From: Sediminicoccus sp. KRV36
Lineage (GTDB): Bacteria; Pseudomonadota; Alphaproteobacteria; Acetobacterales; Acetobacteraceae
DNA length: 64,000 bases
Direction: 5' to 3'
NCBI RefSeq assembly: GCF_023243115.1
Contig: NZ_CP085081.1
Coordinates: forward strand, 4,175,001 to 4,239,000
This document shows positions 8,849 through 17,827 of the stretch, one piece after another. The translations under genes were made by a program, and so were the position numbers. The notes beneath the pieces are model-generated. The model was not told where the DNA came from. It was given only the letters and a program-made list of their open reading frames with translations, and made no database searches. The first letter of the stretch is position 1; each line of letters starts with the position of its first letter.

Positions 8849-8930
8849 CATGCGCGCAACCGGGCGGCCGGCAGCGCGTTCAGAGCGGACCCCCACCCAT
8901 CCGGCCCAGCGCCGCCAAGGTTATCCGCTC

Positions 8931-9119
8931 ATGATCCGCGCCTTCTATCTCCTCCCGCTGCTCGCCCTCGGCCTCGCGGCCTGCGAGCCGGCCCCGGGCC
9001 CGGCCCAGCGCGCCGGCCAGAGCCTGGACCGCGCCGCAGATGCGGTGCGCGATGCGGTGGACCCGCCCAGCGGCCCCGTCGAACGCGCCGGCCGCGCCGT
9101 GGACCGCGCCACGCGCTGA
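8931..9119 (+). CDS. Small lipoprotein
   Basis: 62 residues with a lipoprotein signal (MIRAFYLLPLLALGLAAC, lipobox LAAC). The mature part is short, charged and Ala-rich and contains two similar helices (AQRAGQSLDRAADAVRDAVD and VERAGRAVDRATR). It resembles entericidin-like or YtxH-like small stress lipoproteins in size and composition, but I cannot assign a family. It is probably anchored in the outer membrane. Confidence 0.6.
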   Translation: MIRAFYLLPLLALGLAACEPAPGPAQRAGQSLDRAADAVRDAVDPPSGPVERAGRAVDRATR

Positions 9120-9144
9120 AGGCCCGGCCGGCCTGGCCGGGCCT
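9120..9144. terminator. GC hairpin between convergent genes
   Basis: Perfect 10-bp stem AGGCCCGGCC/GGCCGGGCCT with a 5-base loop directly after the lipoprotein stop codon. There is no T run, so termination is plausible but not certain. Confidence 0.5.
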
Positions 9145-9197
9145 GCAAAGCCCTCCCGCGCATCAGGCAAGCCCGGGTGGCCCCGCGCGCGCCGGCG

Positions 9198-10172
9198 TCA
9201 GCTCTCGGGGCGAATATTCAGCCGCCGGATGATCGGCCCCCAATGGGCCACCTCGGACTGGATCAGCGCCCCGAGCAGGGCGGGCGGCGTACCGAGCGGT
9301 TCGAAGCCGGCGGCTTCCAGCGTGCGCCCCGTCTCGGGGTTGGACAGCGCCCGCCCTGCCTCCTGCGCGAGCCGGGCGACGCGTTCGGCCGGCATGCCGG
9401 GGGGCGCGAAAAGGCCGATCCAGGCATAGATGCCGGCACCCGGCTCACCGGCCTCGGTCAGCAGCGGCACATCCGGCAATTGCGCCATGCGCGCATCGCC
9501 GGAGATGGCCAGGGCCCGCACCTGGCCGGCCCGGGCCTGCGCCAGCACGGCGCCCGCCGCCGCGGCCATCAGCTCGATCCGCCCCGCGACGATTTCCGTG
9601 ACGCTCTGCGGCACCGAGCGGAAGGGGATATGCGTCATCTCCAGCCCGTGCCGCGCCGCCATCTCGGCCACCAGCATGTGGCCGGTGCTGCCGGCACCGA
9701 CCGAGCCGTAATTGAGCCGGCCCGGATTCGCGCGGGCATAGGCCACCAGCTCGGCCACGTTGCGCACCGGCACATTGGGGTTCACCGCCAGCACCAGGGG
9801 CATGCGCGCCAGCAGCGAGACAGGCTGCAGATCCGTCACCGGATCATAGCCCAGCGCCGGGTTGAGGATCTTCGCGATGGAGCCGGGGCCGCCGATCGTC
9901 ACCCCCAGCGTGTGCCCGTCCGTCGCGCGCGCCGTGGCTTCGGCGCCGATGGTGCCGCCGCCGCCGGCGCGGTTGTCGATCACGAAGGGGTGGCCAAAGG
10001 CCTGCTGGAAATGCGCGGCGGCGGCGCGCGCCGCGATATCCGGGGTGGAGCCGCCCGGGAAACTCACGATGATCCGCACCGGCCGGTCGGGCCAGGTGGC
10101 CTGGGCCAGGGCCGGCGCGGCGAGGGCAAGGCTGGGCAACGCCACAAGGGCGCGGCGCGGGAGTTTCTTCAT
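9198..10172 (-). CDS. Bug/TctC-family periplasmic solute receptor
   Basis: 324 residues of the tripartite tricarboxylate transporter (TTT) receptor family (Bug). A signal peptide (MKKLPRRALVALPSLALAAPALA) is followed by the family hallmarks WPDRPVRIIVSFPGGSTPDIAARAAAAHF, DNRAGGGGTIGAEATARA and LNYGSVGAGSTGHMLVAEM. These proteins bind small carboxylates and similar anions in the periplasm. No tctA/tctB membrane genes are near, so it is an orphan receptor with unknown ligand. The start at 10172 is chosen because it begins the signal peptide. Confidence 0.9.
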   Translation of the reverse strand: MKKLPRRALVALPSLALAAPALAQATWPDRPVRIIVSFPGGSTPDIAARAAAAHFQQAFGHPFVIDNRAGGGGTIGAEATARATDGHTLGVTIGGPGSIAKILNPALGYDPVTDLQPVSLLARMPLVLAVNPNVPVRNVAELVAYARANPGRLNYGSVGAGSTGHMLVAEMAARHGLEMTHIPFRSVPQSVTEIVAGRIELMAAAAGAVLAQARAGQVRALAISGDARMAQLPDVPLLTEAGEPGAGIYAWIGLFAPPGMPAERVARLAQEAGRALSNPETGRTLEAAGFEPLGTPPALLGALIQSEVAHWGPIIRRLNIRPES

Positions 10173-10246
10173 CAGGCATCCTCCAAAATCGGGAGGCTTA
10201 TAGGCGAGGCCGTGCCACGGCGAAAGCAAATCGCCCGGGCGGCGGG

Positions 10247-12547
10247 TCAGGGCATCGTCTCGATCATGGCGGCGCGGGTGACCAGGCGCCGGCCTTCGGC
10301 GCGGGCCTGCTGCATGGCCCCGCGCAGCGCCTCGGTCAGTGAATCCACGCTTTCCTCCATGGGGCGTGGCGCGGCGAACAAGGCACCCTCCGAGGCGACG
10401 ACGATGAGCAGCTCAAAGCCGAACGGCTCCGAGATGATCCAGGGAAATGCAGGGGTGGTCTGACTCATCATCCGGCGCTCGCCGGCGTGCATCGGCAGAT
10501 CTCCGAGCAGCCGCAGCGCCTGGCCGTCATGCATGACGAACCAAAGGTTGATGGTGGCCGGCCAGTCCGGCATCTCGAAATCCAGCGCGAGACGCTCATT
10601 GTCGCGCAGGCGGCTGGCGCGCGGTGTGATGCGGGGCGGGGCATGGGCCTCTGTCAGCCCGGGCCGGATCGCGGCCAGCAGGGGGCAATAGGGGGCGTCG
10701 AAGAGGCTGGCCTCGATACGGGGTGAGAGGCCAGCCGCGACCAGGCCCTCGCGCAGGGGGGCTGCGTCGCGCTGGTGCAGGAAGCCGGTCAGGGTCAGGG
10801 CATCGCCCTCGCGGCGGGATTGCAGCAGGCCGCAACGATCCGGCGCCTGGACGTCGGCCAGGGCAGCCTGAATGGCGGCTTCACGCTGGGCCGGATCGGG
10901 CTTTGGCGGCGCCGGCGGGATCAACGCGAGGGCTGTGGGGGCCGAAGGCGCGGCTGGTGCGAGCGGGGACATGACATTCGCCGCTGGGGCCGCCGGTGCC
11001 GGTGCTGGCGGCGTGATATTGGCCGCAGATGCGGCCGGTGCCGGCGTGGCTGGCGTGATGTTGGCTGGTGGTGCGGTCAGTGCCGGGGCAGCCGACGTGA
11101 CGTTCGCCGGAGGTGCGGCCAGGACCGGTGCGGCCAGCGTGGCGCTCGCCGCGGGTGCGGGAGGTGCCGGCGTGACGCTCGCCAGAGGTGCCGCCACACC
11201 TGGCGCGGTCGGTGCAAGAGTTGCCGGAGTTGCGGCGGGTGTCGGAGTGCCTGGCGTGACGCTCACGGGAGGTGCGGCCAGTATCGGCGCGGCTGGCGCG
11301 ACGCTCGTCGGAGGTGGGGTCGGTGCCGGAGTGGCCGGCGCGATGTTGGTCGGAGGTGCGACCAATGCCGGGGCGGCCGGCGTGACCGCGGGCGGCGGCA
11401 ACAAGCCCACCGGAGCGGGCGTTGGCGTCGGAGTCAGCAGCGGCGTCTCAAGTCGCGCCACGGCGGCGGGGCGCGGCGGCTCGGCGTTGTTGGCGATTGG
11501 TGCGGGACCGGGCGCCGCCGGTTCGGGGCCGCCGATCAGGGTCAGCGCCAGCGCGATGCCGATGGCCGCGACACCGCCCGCCGCCGCGAATTTGATCCAG
11601 CCGCGCGCCGCAGGGGGCGGGATGACGGGCGGGATGACGGGCGGGGGCGGGCTGCTGGGCCCAACGCCCTGGGCCCGCGTGGCGTCCCGCAGCGCCGCCG
11701 CGAAGCTTCGCGCATCCTGGAACCGCGCCTCGGGCCGCTTGCTCAGCGCCCGCCGGATCAGCGCGTCGAACGCCGGGGTGGCGCGGGCGGCGCGCTGCGA
11801 GGGTGGCAGGGGTTCCGCCGCGAGGATCTGGGCCTCGATCGCCGCAGGCTCGCCCGTGAAGGGCTCCTCCCGCGTCAGCATCTGGTAGAGCACGATGCCT
11901 GCCGCCCAGAGATCCGTGCGTGGGTCCGGCGCGCCGCCGGTGAACTGCTCGGGCGCCAGGCCGCCGGGGTGGGCGATGCGCTCGGCCGCGCCCCGCGCAC
12001 CGAGGATCAGCGTCGCTTCGGCATCGTCTGTCGGTTGGCGCAATGGCGTCGCGCGACCGAAACCGGCCAGCTTGACTTCGCCCCGGCCGGAGGGCTCGGT
12101 CAGCATGATGTTGGCCGGTGTCACATCCCCATGGATGATGCCCTGGTCGTGACAGAAAGCGAGGGCGTCCAGCAATTGCCCCATGATCCGCGTCATCTCG
12201 GCGAGGGATGCGTCCGGGTTGGCCTGCAGCCATTCGCGCAGCGTGCCGCCTTCCACGATTTCCATCACCATCCAGGCGGATTGGGCATCAGCGCCGACAT
12301 CATGGATGCCCAGGATATGCGCGTGCCGCAGGCCGCCCGCCAACTGCGCCTCACGCCGGAAACGCTGGAAGTCCTGTTGTTGCGCGGCATCGCCGGGTGG
12401 CGGTGCCGGGAGCAGCCGGATGGCGACGCGCCGGCCGAGGATGGTGTCGAAAGCGGCCACGACGCGGCCCATCTCGCCATGCCCCAACTCCCGTTCGACC
12501 TGGTATCGGGGGGGGATGCCGTCAGAAAGCCCGGATGATCCGCTCAA
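10247..12547 (-). CDS. Membrane-anchored protein-kinase-like protein, probable pseudokinase
   Basis: 766 residues from a TTG at 12547, fixed by AGGAGG five bases upstream (a nearer ATG runs into a stop). Residues 15-287 have the Ser/Thr kinase fold: Gly-rich loop GHGEMG (22-27), alpha-C Glu66, APE (198-200), DLWAAG (212-217). Key residues are changed: the VAIK Lys is Arg44, HRDxKxxN reads HGDVTPAN (139-146, Lys to Thr), and the DFG Asp is Gly162. Activity is therefore doubtful. A proline run leads to one membrane helix (317-338), then a Pro/Ala/Thr repeat linker (about 340-545). The C-terminal domain (about 550-766) includes LWFVMHDGQALRLLGDLP, reminiscent of DUF4384-type domains, and should be periplasmic. 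Confidence 0.85.
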   Translation of the reverse strand: MSGSSGLSDGIPPRYQVERELGHGEMGRVVAAFDTILGRRVAIRLLPAPPPGDAAQQQDFQRFRREAQLAGGLRHAHILGIHDVGADAQSAWMVMEIVEGGTLREWLQANPDASLAEMTRIMGQLLDALAFCHDQGIIHGDVTPANIMLTEPSGRGEVKLAGFGRATPLRQPTDDAEATLILGARGAAERIAHPGGLAPEQFTGGAPDPRTDLWAAGIVLYQMLTREEPFTGEPAAIEAQILAAEPLPPSQRAARATPAFDALIRRALSKRPEARFQDARSFAAALRDATRAQGVGPSSPPPPVIPPVIPPPAARGWIKFAAAGGVAAIGIALALTLIGGPEPAAPGPAPIANNAEPPRPAAVARLETPLLTPTPTPAPVGLLPPPAVTPAAPALVAPPTNIAPATPAPTPPPTSVAPAAPILAAPPVSVTPGTPTPAATPATLAPTAPGVAAPLASVTPAPPAPAASATLAAPVLAAPPANVTSAAPALTAPPANITPATPAPAASAANITPPAPAPAAPAANVMSPLAPAAPSAPTALALIPPAPPKPDPAQREAAIQAALADVQAPDRCGLLQSRREGDALTLTGFLHQRDAAPLREGLVAAGLSPRIEASLFDAPYCPLLAAIRPGLTEAHAPPRITPRASRLRDNERLALDFEMPDWPATINLWFVMHDGQALRLLGDLPMHAGERRMMSQTTPAFPWIISEPFGFELLIVVASEGALFAAPRPMEESVDSLTEALRGAMQQARAEGRRLVTRAAMIETMP

Positions 12548-13201
12548 TGCATCCTCCTCGCCGCTTGCCGCTGGGGCCGGCGCTGGCCGTGCCTTGCGGC
12601 GGCTGAACCGCCCAGCCCACGCGGCCCGGCCTGGCTGTTCCGCGGCGCGGCAGCGTCACCCGGCACATGGCAAAAGGGGCCGGGCGTCGCCATCGCCGGA
12701 TCGCCGGGCGAGGTGACGCGCCAGGGGGCCCTGGGATCGTCCCGCACTGCCTTGGCCCTGCGCTTCACCAGGAGATGCTTCCCTTCCGCGAGGCGATGCT
12801 ATCCGCGCGGTGCCCGATCCGAAAGCGAAAAGGCGCCCTTGCATCCCGGCATCCGGCCTGCAACGGCCGATTACGCTGCGGCTTCGCGCCCGTGGCGGGG
12901 CCGCGCCTGTGCTCGCCTTCACCGGGGGGCGGATCACTGAAATCGGGCTGGCCATGCGGCTGCTTCGTGCTGCGGCGCGCCTGCCGGGCGCCCCCGGCCG
13001 GGGCTGCCCTCCATGCCGGCCACCAGCGCACATCGCCGGGCTCCCCCGATGGCGCGCGGCGGCTGGTAATGCATAAATGCCCGCCCCCGCGCGCAAGGCC
13101 TGGTCGAGGATGCTGAGCTTTCCCCATGGGCGTTCAAGCGCCCCGGCTTGCGGCGCCCCGTCTTCAGGCGCCGCTCCCCCTTGCGGTGCACCCTGATCGC
13201 C
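12548..13201. other. 654-base region without a convincing gene
   Basis: Between the divergent kinase-like gene and the MFS gene. Open frames on both strands here (for example 12765-13127 minus and 12667-13116 plus) give Arg/Pro/Gly-rich translations with no family resemblance, signal peptide or good ribosome site. The two promoters must lie here. I see no RNA gene. Confidence 0.5.
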
Positions 13202-14404
13202 ATGCCCCGGCCGGACATCACGGTCTTGCAGCGCCTGCTCGGCACGGCCGAATACCGGCGGCTCTGGATGCTGGGCGGCATCGCCAATGCCATGCGCTGG
13301 CTGGAGCTGCTGGCCGCCACCCTCTGGACCTTCGAGGTGACGGGCTCGGCGCTCGCGGTTTCCGCCGTCGCCATGATGCGCGCCTTGCCGATGATGCTGC
13401 TGGGCGCCGTCGCGGGCGCCCTGGCCGAGCGGATGGATCGCCGCCGCCTGCTCATCGCCCTGCAGGCGAGCTCGGCGCTGGGTGCTGGCAGCGTGGCGCT
13501 GCTGGCCGCACTGGGCTGGCTGGAGCCCTGGCACCTGATGCTGCAAGGCCTGCTGGCCGGCCTCGCCTGGGCGGGCGAGATGGCGACGCGGCGGCGCATG
13601 GCGGCCGATGCAGCCCCCGCCGGGGACCTGGTGCCCGCCGTCGCGCTGGACACGCTCACCGGCAGCACGACGCGTGCCGTGGGGCCGCTGCTGGGCGGCG
13701 TGATCTATCAACTCGCCGGCATTTCCGTAGCGGCCGGCATCGCCTTCGCGCTGCATCTCGTGGCGCTGCGCCTGGCCACGCGCATCCCGCCGCCGCCGCG
13801 CAGCCGGCACGGTGGCAATCCCTTCGCCGGGATTGCTGAGGCGGTGCGCCTGGTGCTGGGCCTGCGCCCGTTGCGCCTGGTGCTGGGGGTGACGCTGCTG
13901 ATGAATGTCTTTGCCTTCAGCTACAATTCCATCCTGCCGGCCTTTGGCAGCCTGGCCTTCGCCGCCTCCAGCGCCGCCATCGGCCTGCTGGCGGCGGCCG
14001 AGCCCTTCGGCGCGCTGCTGGGCGGGCTCTGGCTGGCGCTTGGGCGCCGCACGCCGCCGGGGACCATGCCGCTCGTGCTCGGCTCGGTACTATTCATGCT
14101 GCTGCTGATCCTGGTGGCGTTCAGCGGCAGCTATGCGCTGGCCTGGCTGCTGCTGGCACTGGGCGGCCTCGGCACCGCGCGCTTCGCCGCCATGCAGACC
14201 TCGGTCGTGATGACGGCGGCCCCGGCGGAGATCCGCTCCCGCGTGCTGGGGCTGGTCACCACCTGCATCGGCATGGGGCCCTTCGGCGTGCTGGCGATCG
14301 GCGCGCTGGCGGATGGGGTAGGCCCGCGGCTCGCCATGGCGGTGATGTCCGGCCTGGGCCTGGCCCTCATGGCGCTGCTGATGCTGAACGAGGCGCGGCG
14401 CTGA
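13202..14404 (+). CDS. MFS transporter
   Basis: 400 residues with about 12 membrane helices, major facilitator superfamily, of the EntS-like exporter type. The N-terminal RLLGTAEYRRLWMLGGIANAMRW and the loop motif LAERMDRRRLLIALQ after helix 2 are characteristic, as is the central cytoplasmic loop RIPPPPRSRHGGNPFAGIAEAVRLV. It is an inner-membrane exporter of unknown substrate. The ATG at 13202 is preferred over one 18 codons upstream because it opens directly onto the usual family N-terminus. Confidence 0.88.
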   Translation: MPRPDITVLQRLLGTAEYRRLWMLGGIANAMRWLELLAATLWTFEVTGSALAVSAVAMMRALPMMLLGAVAGALAERMDRRRLLIALQASSALGAGSVALLAALGWLEPWHLMLQGLLAGLAWAGEMATRRRMAADAAPAGDLVPAVALDTLTGSTTRAVGPLLGGVIYQLAGISVAAGIAFALHLVALRLATRIPPPPRSRHGGNPFAGIAEAVRLVLGLRPLRLVLGVTLLMNVFAFSYNSILPAFGSLAFAASSAAIGLLAAAEPFGALLGGLWLALGRRTPPGTMPLVLGSVLFMLLLILVAFSGSYALAWLLLALGGLGTARFAAMQTSVVMTAAPAEIRSRVLGLVTTCIGMGPFGVLAIGALADGVGPRLAMAVMSGLGLALMALLMLNEARR

Positions 14405-14453
14405 AGCGGCTGGCCGAACGCGATGACGTTGAAACCGCATCGGCCTGCCCGGG

Positions 14454-15671
14454 TCACGCCTGTTTCGAGTGGCCTCGCACGGAATCTGCGCCGGCGGCCA
14501 CCCGCCGCAGCAGCCACAGCCCGGCCAGCGTGACCAGCGCCAGATGCCCAAAGGCCAGCGCCCAGGCCAGCGGGTTGTCAGCACCCATCCCGTCCAGCGC
14601 CAGGCCCACGCCAACCGGCCCGAAGAAACCCCCAGCATAGCCGCACATGCTGTGCAGCCCCATGGTAGCGCCGCGCAATTCCGGCCCCGCCGCCTGCACC
14701 GTGCCGGCCGTGAGTGCCGAACTGTCGAGGTAGATCGCGGCATTCCACAACAGGACGCACAAGGCCGCGAGCGGCGCCGAGACCAGCGGCGAAAACCCCG
14801 TCAGCAGCGACATCACGGCCCCGGCACCCATCGCCCAGGCCACCACGCGCGCGCGGCCGAAACGCTGCGCCGTCTCATTGCCGGTGACGGAGATGGCGAT
14901 GCCGGCCAGCCCGGCCGCGGTGAAGAGCGCGGTGGGGCCCGGCAACCAGGCGGGCGCGCCCTCACGCGTGATGGTGAGGGCGAGGAAGGTCACCGCCCAG
15001 GCGCGCAAGGCCGCCAGCTCCCAGGTGTGCACGGTGTAGCCGATGATCCAGCCGGTGGCGGCGCGGTTGCGCAGCACGGGCCGGAAATCCAGCAGGCGCC
15101 GCGCCGGCCCCTTCGCGCGGGGCGCCGTGCGGGGCATCACCACCGCGCCGATGCCGAAGGCGACCAGGGCGGCGCCGCCGCTGAACAGGAAGGCCGCCTC
15201 CGGCCCGCCCAGCCCCGCCCAGAAGCCCGCCACCGCAAAGGAGATGGCGCCCGCGATCCCCACCCCCGCCGCATGCCAGGACACGGCGCGGGATTGCGCA
15301 TTCCCCTCCAGCCGCTCGGCGATCACCTTCAGCCCTGGCATGTAGCAGCCGGCCCAGCCGATGCCCGCCATGGCGCGCAGCAGCAGGCCGCTCCAGAACC
15401 CCTCCGCCAGCAGGGCGAAGCCCAGATGCGAGGCGGCGGTCAGCCCGGTGCCGAGCAGGTAGATGCGCCGCGCCGGCAGGCGATCCGTCAGCGCGACCAG
15501 CACCGGGACGACCACCACATAGGCCGCGAAAAACGCGCCGATCAGCCATCCGGCCTCGGTCGCGGAGAGGGACCAGCGGCGCAGATATTCGGGCAGCAGC
15601 GCGGGCAGGGTGAAGGCGCCGATCTGCGTCAGCACCTGGGCGGCGATCACGGCGATGGCGAAGCCGCGCAT
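14454..15671 (-). CDS. MFS transporter
   Basis: 405 residues with about 12 membrane helices. The opening MRGFAIAVIAAQVLTQIGAFTLPALLPEY, the loop LTDRLPARRIYLLGTGLTAASHLGFALLAEGF and GIGWAGCYMPGLKVIAERLEGNAQSRAVSWHAAGVGIAGA fit an MFS carrier. It is convergent with the preceding MFS gene but not closely similar to it. The substrate cannot be inferred. Confidence 0.87.
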   Translation of the reverse strand: MRGFAIAVIAAQVLTQIGAFTLPALLPEYLRRWSLSATEAGWLIGAFFAAYVVVVPVLVALTDRLPARRIYLLGTGLTAASHLGFALLAEGFWSGLLLRAMAGIGWAGCYMPGLKVIAERLEGNAQSRAVSWHAAGVGIAGAISFAVAGFWAGLGGPEAAFLFSGGAALVAFGIGAVVMPRTAPRAKGPARRLLDFRPVLRNRAATGWIIGYTVHTWELAALRAWAVTFLALTITREGAPAWLPGPTALFTAAGLAGIAISVTGNETAQRFGRARVVAWAMGAGAVMSLLTGFSPLVSAPLAALCVLLWNAAIYLDSSALTAGTVQAAGPELRGATMGLHSMCGYAGGFFGPVGVGLALDGMGADNPLAWALAFGHLALVTLAGLWLLRRVAAGADSVRGHSKQA

Positions 15672-15747
15672 CGCGTCAGGCCGGCGGCGCGCGGCGCGCT
15701 CTTGGGCGCGTGTGCATCATGGGCCGCGCGGTGGGGGCTGCATGGCC

Positions 15748-16380
15748 TCAGGGCAGCCCGTTGCGGATATGGCGCCGAAAGGCCGGGCGTTCGGAGAGCC
15801 TGGCGTAATAGGCCTCCAGCGCGGGCATGGGGCTGCGTTCCACGCTCTTCATCGCGAACCAGCGATGCACGACGAAGCCGGCCGGGATATCGGCGAGGGT
15901 GAAGGCATCGCCACCCAGATGGGGTGCGTCGCGCAGCGCCGCGTCCAGCACGCCCATGCGCCGCGCATATTCATCACGCCCCAGTTGCACGAAGGAGGCG
16001 CGGTTCCAGGGGGCGAGCCCCAGCTCGCCGCCCAGATAGGCGCCGCGCATGGGCATGGACATTTCATAGGCCACCCAATCCATCCAGGCCTCGATGCGCG
16101 CGCGTGCGGCGAGCGGGGTGGGATACAGCGCCTCCGCCGCCTCCCGCGCCGCGAGGTAGCGCAGGATCACATGGGATTCGCGGATCACGGCCGGGCCATC
16201 CACCAGCACGGGCACGGTGCCGAGGGGGTTGAGCGCCAGGAATTCCGGATCACCGGTCGGCCGGAAACCGCGCCCCCAATCCTCCTGGGTGAAGGGCAGC
16301 TCCAGCTCATCCAGCAGCCAGAGCACCTTGCGGACATTGAAGGCGTTGTGGCGGCCCAGGAGCCTTAGTGTCGGTTGCAT
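15748..16380 (-). CDS. Glutathione S-transferase family protein
   Basis: 210 residues. The thioredoxin-like N-domain contains LLGRHNAFNVRKVLWLLDELELPF, the cis-Pro motif NPLGTVPVLVDG (VPVL) and the gamma-glutamyl-binding ESHVILRYLA. The helical C-domain has the N-capping motif FTLADIPAGFVVHRW. It conjugates glutathione to electrophiles or acts as an isomerase or peroxidase; the class is uncertain. The ATG at 16380 is right for the first beta strand. The gene diverges from the Hsp70-like gene across the 26-bp repeat. Confidence 0.92.
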   Translation of the reverse strand: MQPTLRLLGRHNAFNVRKVLWLLDELELPFTQEDWGRGFRPTGDPEFLALNPLGTVPVLVDGPAVIRESHVILRYLAAREAAEALYPTPLAARARIEAWMDWVAYEMSMPMRGAYLGGELGLAPWNRASFVQLGRDEYARRMGVLDAALRDAPHLGGDAFTLADIPAGFVVHRWFAMKSVERSPMPALEAYYARLSERPAFRRHIRNGLP

Positions 16381-16393
16381 GGGGGGAGCGTCG

Positions 16394-16497
16394 CGGCAAA
16401 GCCGCGCGGGAGCAAGGGGCGGCAAAGCCGCGCGAGAGCAAGAGGCGGCAAAGCCGCGCGGGAGCAAGAGGCGGCAAAGCCGCGCGGGAGCAAGGGG
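16394..16497. repeat. Four tandem copies of a 26-bp unit in a divergent promoter region
   Basis: The core CGGCAAAGCCGCGCG starts at 16394, 16420, 16446 and 16472, exactly 26 bases apart, with only one or two base changes per copy. Each unit holds the small palindrome GCGGC-AAA-GCCGC. A more degenerate copy may follow near 16506-16535. The array occupies most of the 181 bases between the gst and Hsp70-like start codons. Twenty-six is not a multiple of three and there are no spacers, so it is neither coding nor CRISPR. Confidence 0.9.
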
Positions 16498-16561
16498 CTA
16501 CACAAGGCGGCGGCAAGGCCGTGCCTGGACAAGCGGGCGGCAAGCCGGTTCAAGCTGCGCC

Positions 16562-17800
16562 ATGCAGCCCATCATCGGAATAGACTTCGGCACCACGAAT
16601 TCGGTGGTGACCGCCCTTGGCGCCGACGGCACCGTGCGCGTACTGCGCCGCGCCACGGAGGAGGTGTTCCGCTCCATCCTCTGCTTCTGGCGCGATGGCG
16701 CAGGCCATCTGCGCCATGCGGCCGGGGCCTCGGGCATCACCGCCTATCTGGAGGATCCGCTGGAAGCGCGGCTGATCCTCTCGATGAAAAGCTACCTGGC
16801 GCAGAAAAGCTTCCAGGAAACGCGCATCCTGGGCCGCCCCTACGGGCTGGAGGCACTGGTCGGCCTGTTCCTGCGCGAATTGCTGTCGCCCTTCGCCACG
16901 GAGCTGGCGGGTGCGCGCGTCATCGTCGGCCGCCCGGTGCGCTTCGTGGGCGAGACGGCGGATGATGCGCTGGGCCAGCGCCGCCTCATCGCCGGCTTCG
17001 CCGCCGCCGGCCTGGCCGATGTGCAGGTGGAGCTGGAACCCGCCGCCGCCGGGCATCGCTTCGCCGCCAGCCTGACCGAGCCGGCGACGGTGCTGGTCGC
17101 GGATTTCGGCGGCGGCACCAGCGATTTCTCGCTGCTGCGCTTCGAGCCGGGGCCACCGGTGCGCGTCATCCCGCTCGGCCATGCGGGCGTGGGCGTGGCG
17201 GGGGATGCCTTTGACTTCCGCATCATTGACCATGTCGTCTCGCCGCTGCTGGGCAAGGGCGGCAGCTACACGGTGATGGGCACGGAACTGCCCATTCCGC
17301 CCGGCTGGTATGGCAGTTTCGCGCGCTGGCACCTGCTCTCCCTGATGCGGGCCCCGCGCACCCTGCGCGACATCGCCGATGTGGCGCGCAACGCGGCCGA
17401 GCCGGCGCGGCTGCATCACCTGATCCGCCTGATCGAGGATGAGGTGGGCTATGAGATGTATCGCGCGATTTCCGGCGTGAAGGCCGCGCTCTCGCGGGCG
17501 GCGCAGGCGCGGCTGCAATTCCGCCACGCGGATTTCGTGCTGGATGCCGAGGTCACGCGCACGGATTTCGAGGCCTGGATCGCGCCGGAACTGAAGCAGA
17601 TCAGTGCCGCGGTGGATGCGGCGCTGGCCGATGCTGCGCTGGCCTCGGGTCAGGTGGACCGCGTCTTCCTCACCGGCGGAACCTCGCTCGTGCCGGCGGT
17701 GCGGGGCCTCTTCGAGCAGCGCTTCGGCCAGGCCCGCGTGGTGGCCGGGGGCGAATTCGTCTCGGTGGCGGAGGGGCTGGCCCTGATGGGCCGGGGGTGA
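16562..17800 (+). CDS. Hsp70-family ATPase, YegD-like
   Basis: 412 residues covering the actin/Hsp70 nucleotide-binding fold only: phosphate 1 loop GIDFGTTNSVV at the N-terminus, phosphate 2 VADFGGGTSDFSLLRF near residue 180, and the adenosine motif VFLTGGTSLVPAVRGLFEQRF near 370. There is no substrate-binding beta domain or lid, as in E. coli YegD. Its cellular role is unknown. An upstream in-frame extension would read through the 26-bp repeats, so the ATG at 16562 is taken. Confidence 0.9.
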   Translation: MQPIIGIDFGTTNSVVTALGADGTVRVLRRATEEVFRSILCFWRDGAGHLRHAAGASGITAYLEDPLEARLILSMKSYLAQKSFQETRILGRPYGLEALVGLFLRELLSPFATELAGARVIVGRPVRFVGETADDALGQRRLIAGFAAAGLADVQVELEPAAAGHRFAASLTEPATVLVADFGGGTSDFSLLRFEPGPPVRVIPLGHAGVGVAGDAFDFRIIDHVVSPLLGKGGSYTVMGTELPIPPGWYGSFARWHLLSLMRAPRTLRDIADVARNAAEPARLHHLIRLIEDEVGYEMYRAISGVKAALSRAAQARLQFRHADFVLDAEVTRTDFEAWIAPELKQISAAVDAALADAALASGQVDRVFLTGGTSLVPAVRGLFEQRFGQARVVAGGEFVSVAEGLALMGRG

Positions 17801-17827
17801 CAGCCTCCTGCGATACGGAGGACGCCG

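Noticed and set aside
12656..13810. Long minus-strand frame upstream of the kinase-like gene
   Set aside because: Extends into the certain MFS gene in antisense and gives Arg/Gln/Gly-rich translation with no family features.
16394..16497. 26-bp repeats as a CRISPR array
   Set aside because: The units are directly adjacent with no spacers and no cas genes are near.
16217..16561. N-terminal extension of the Hsp70-like protein through the repeats
   Set aside because: Non-globular Arg/Lys-rich translation; the conserved phosphate loop begins right after the ATG at 16562.
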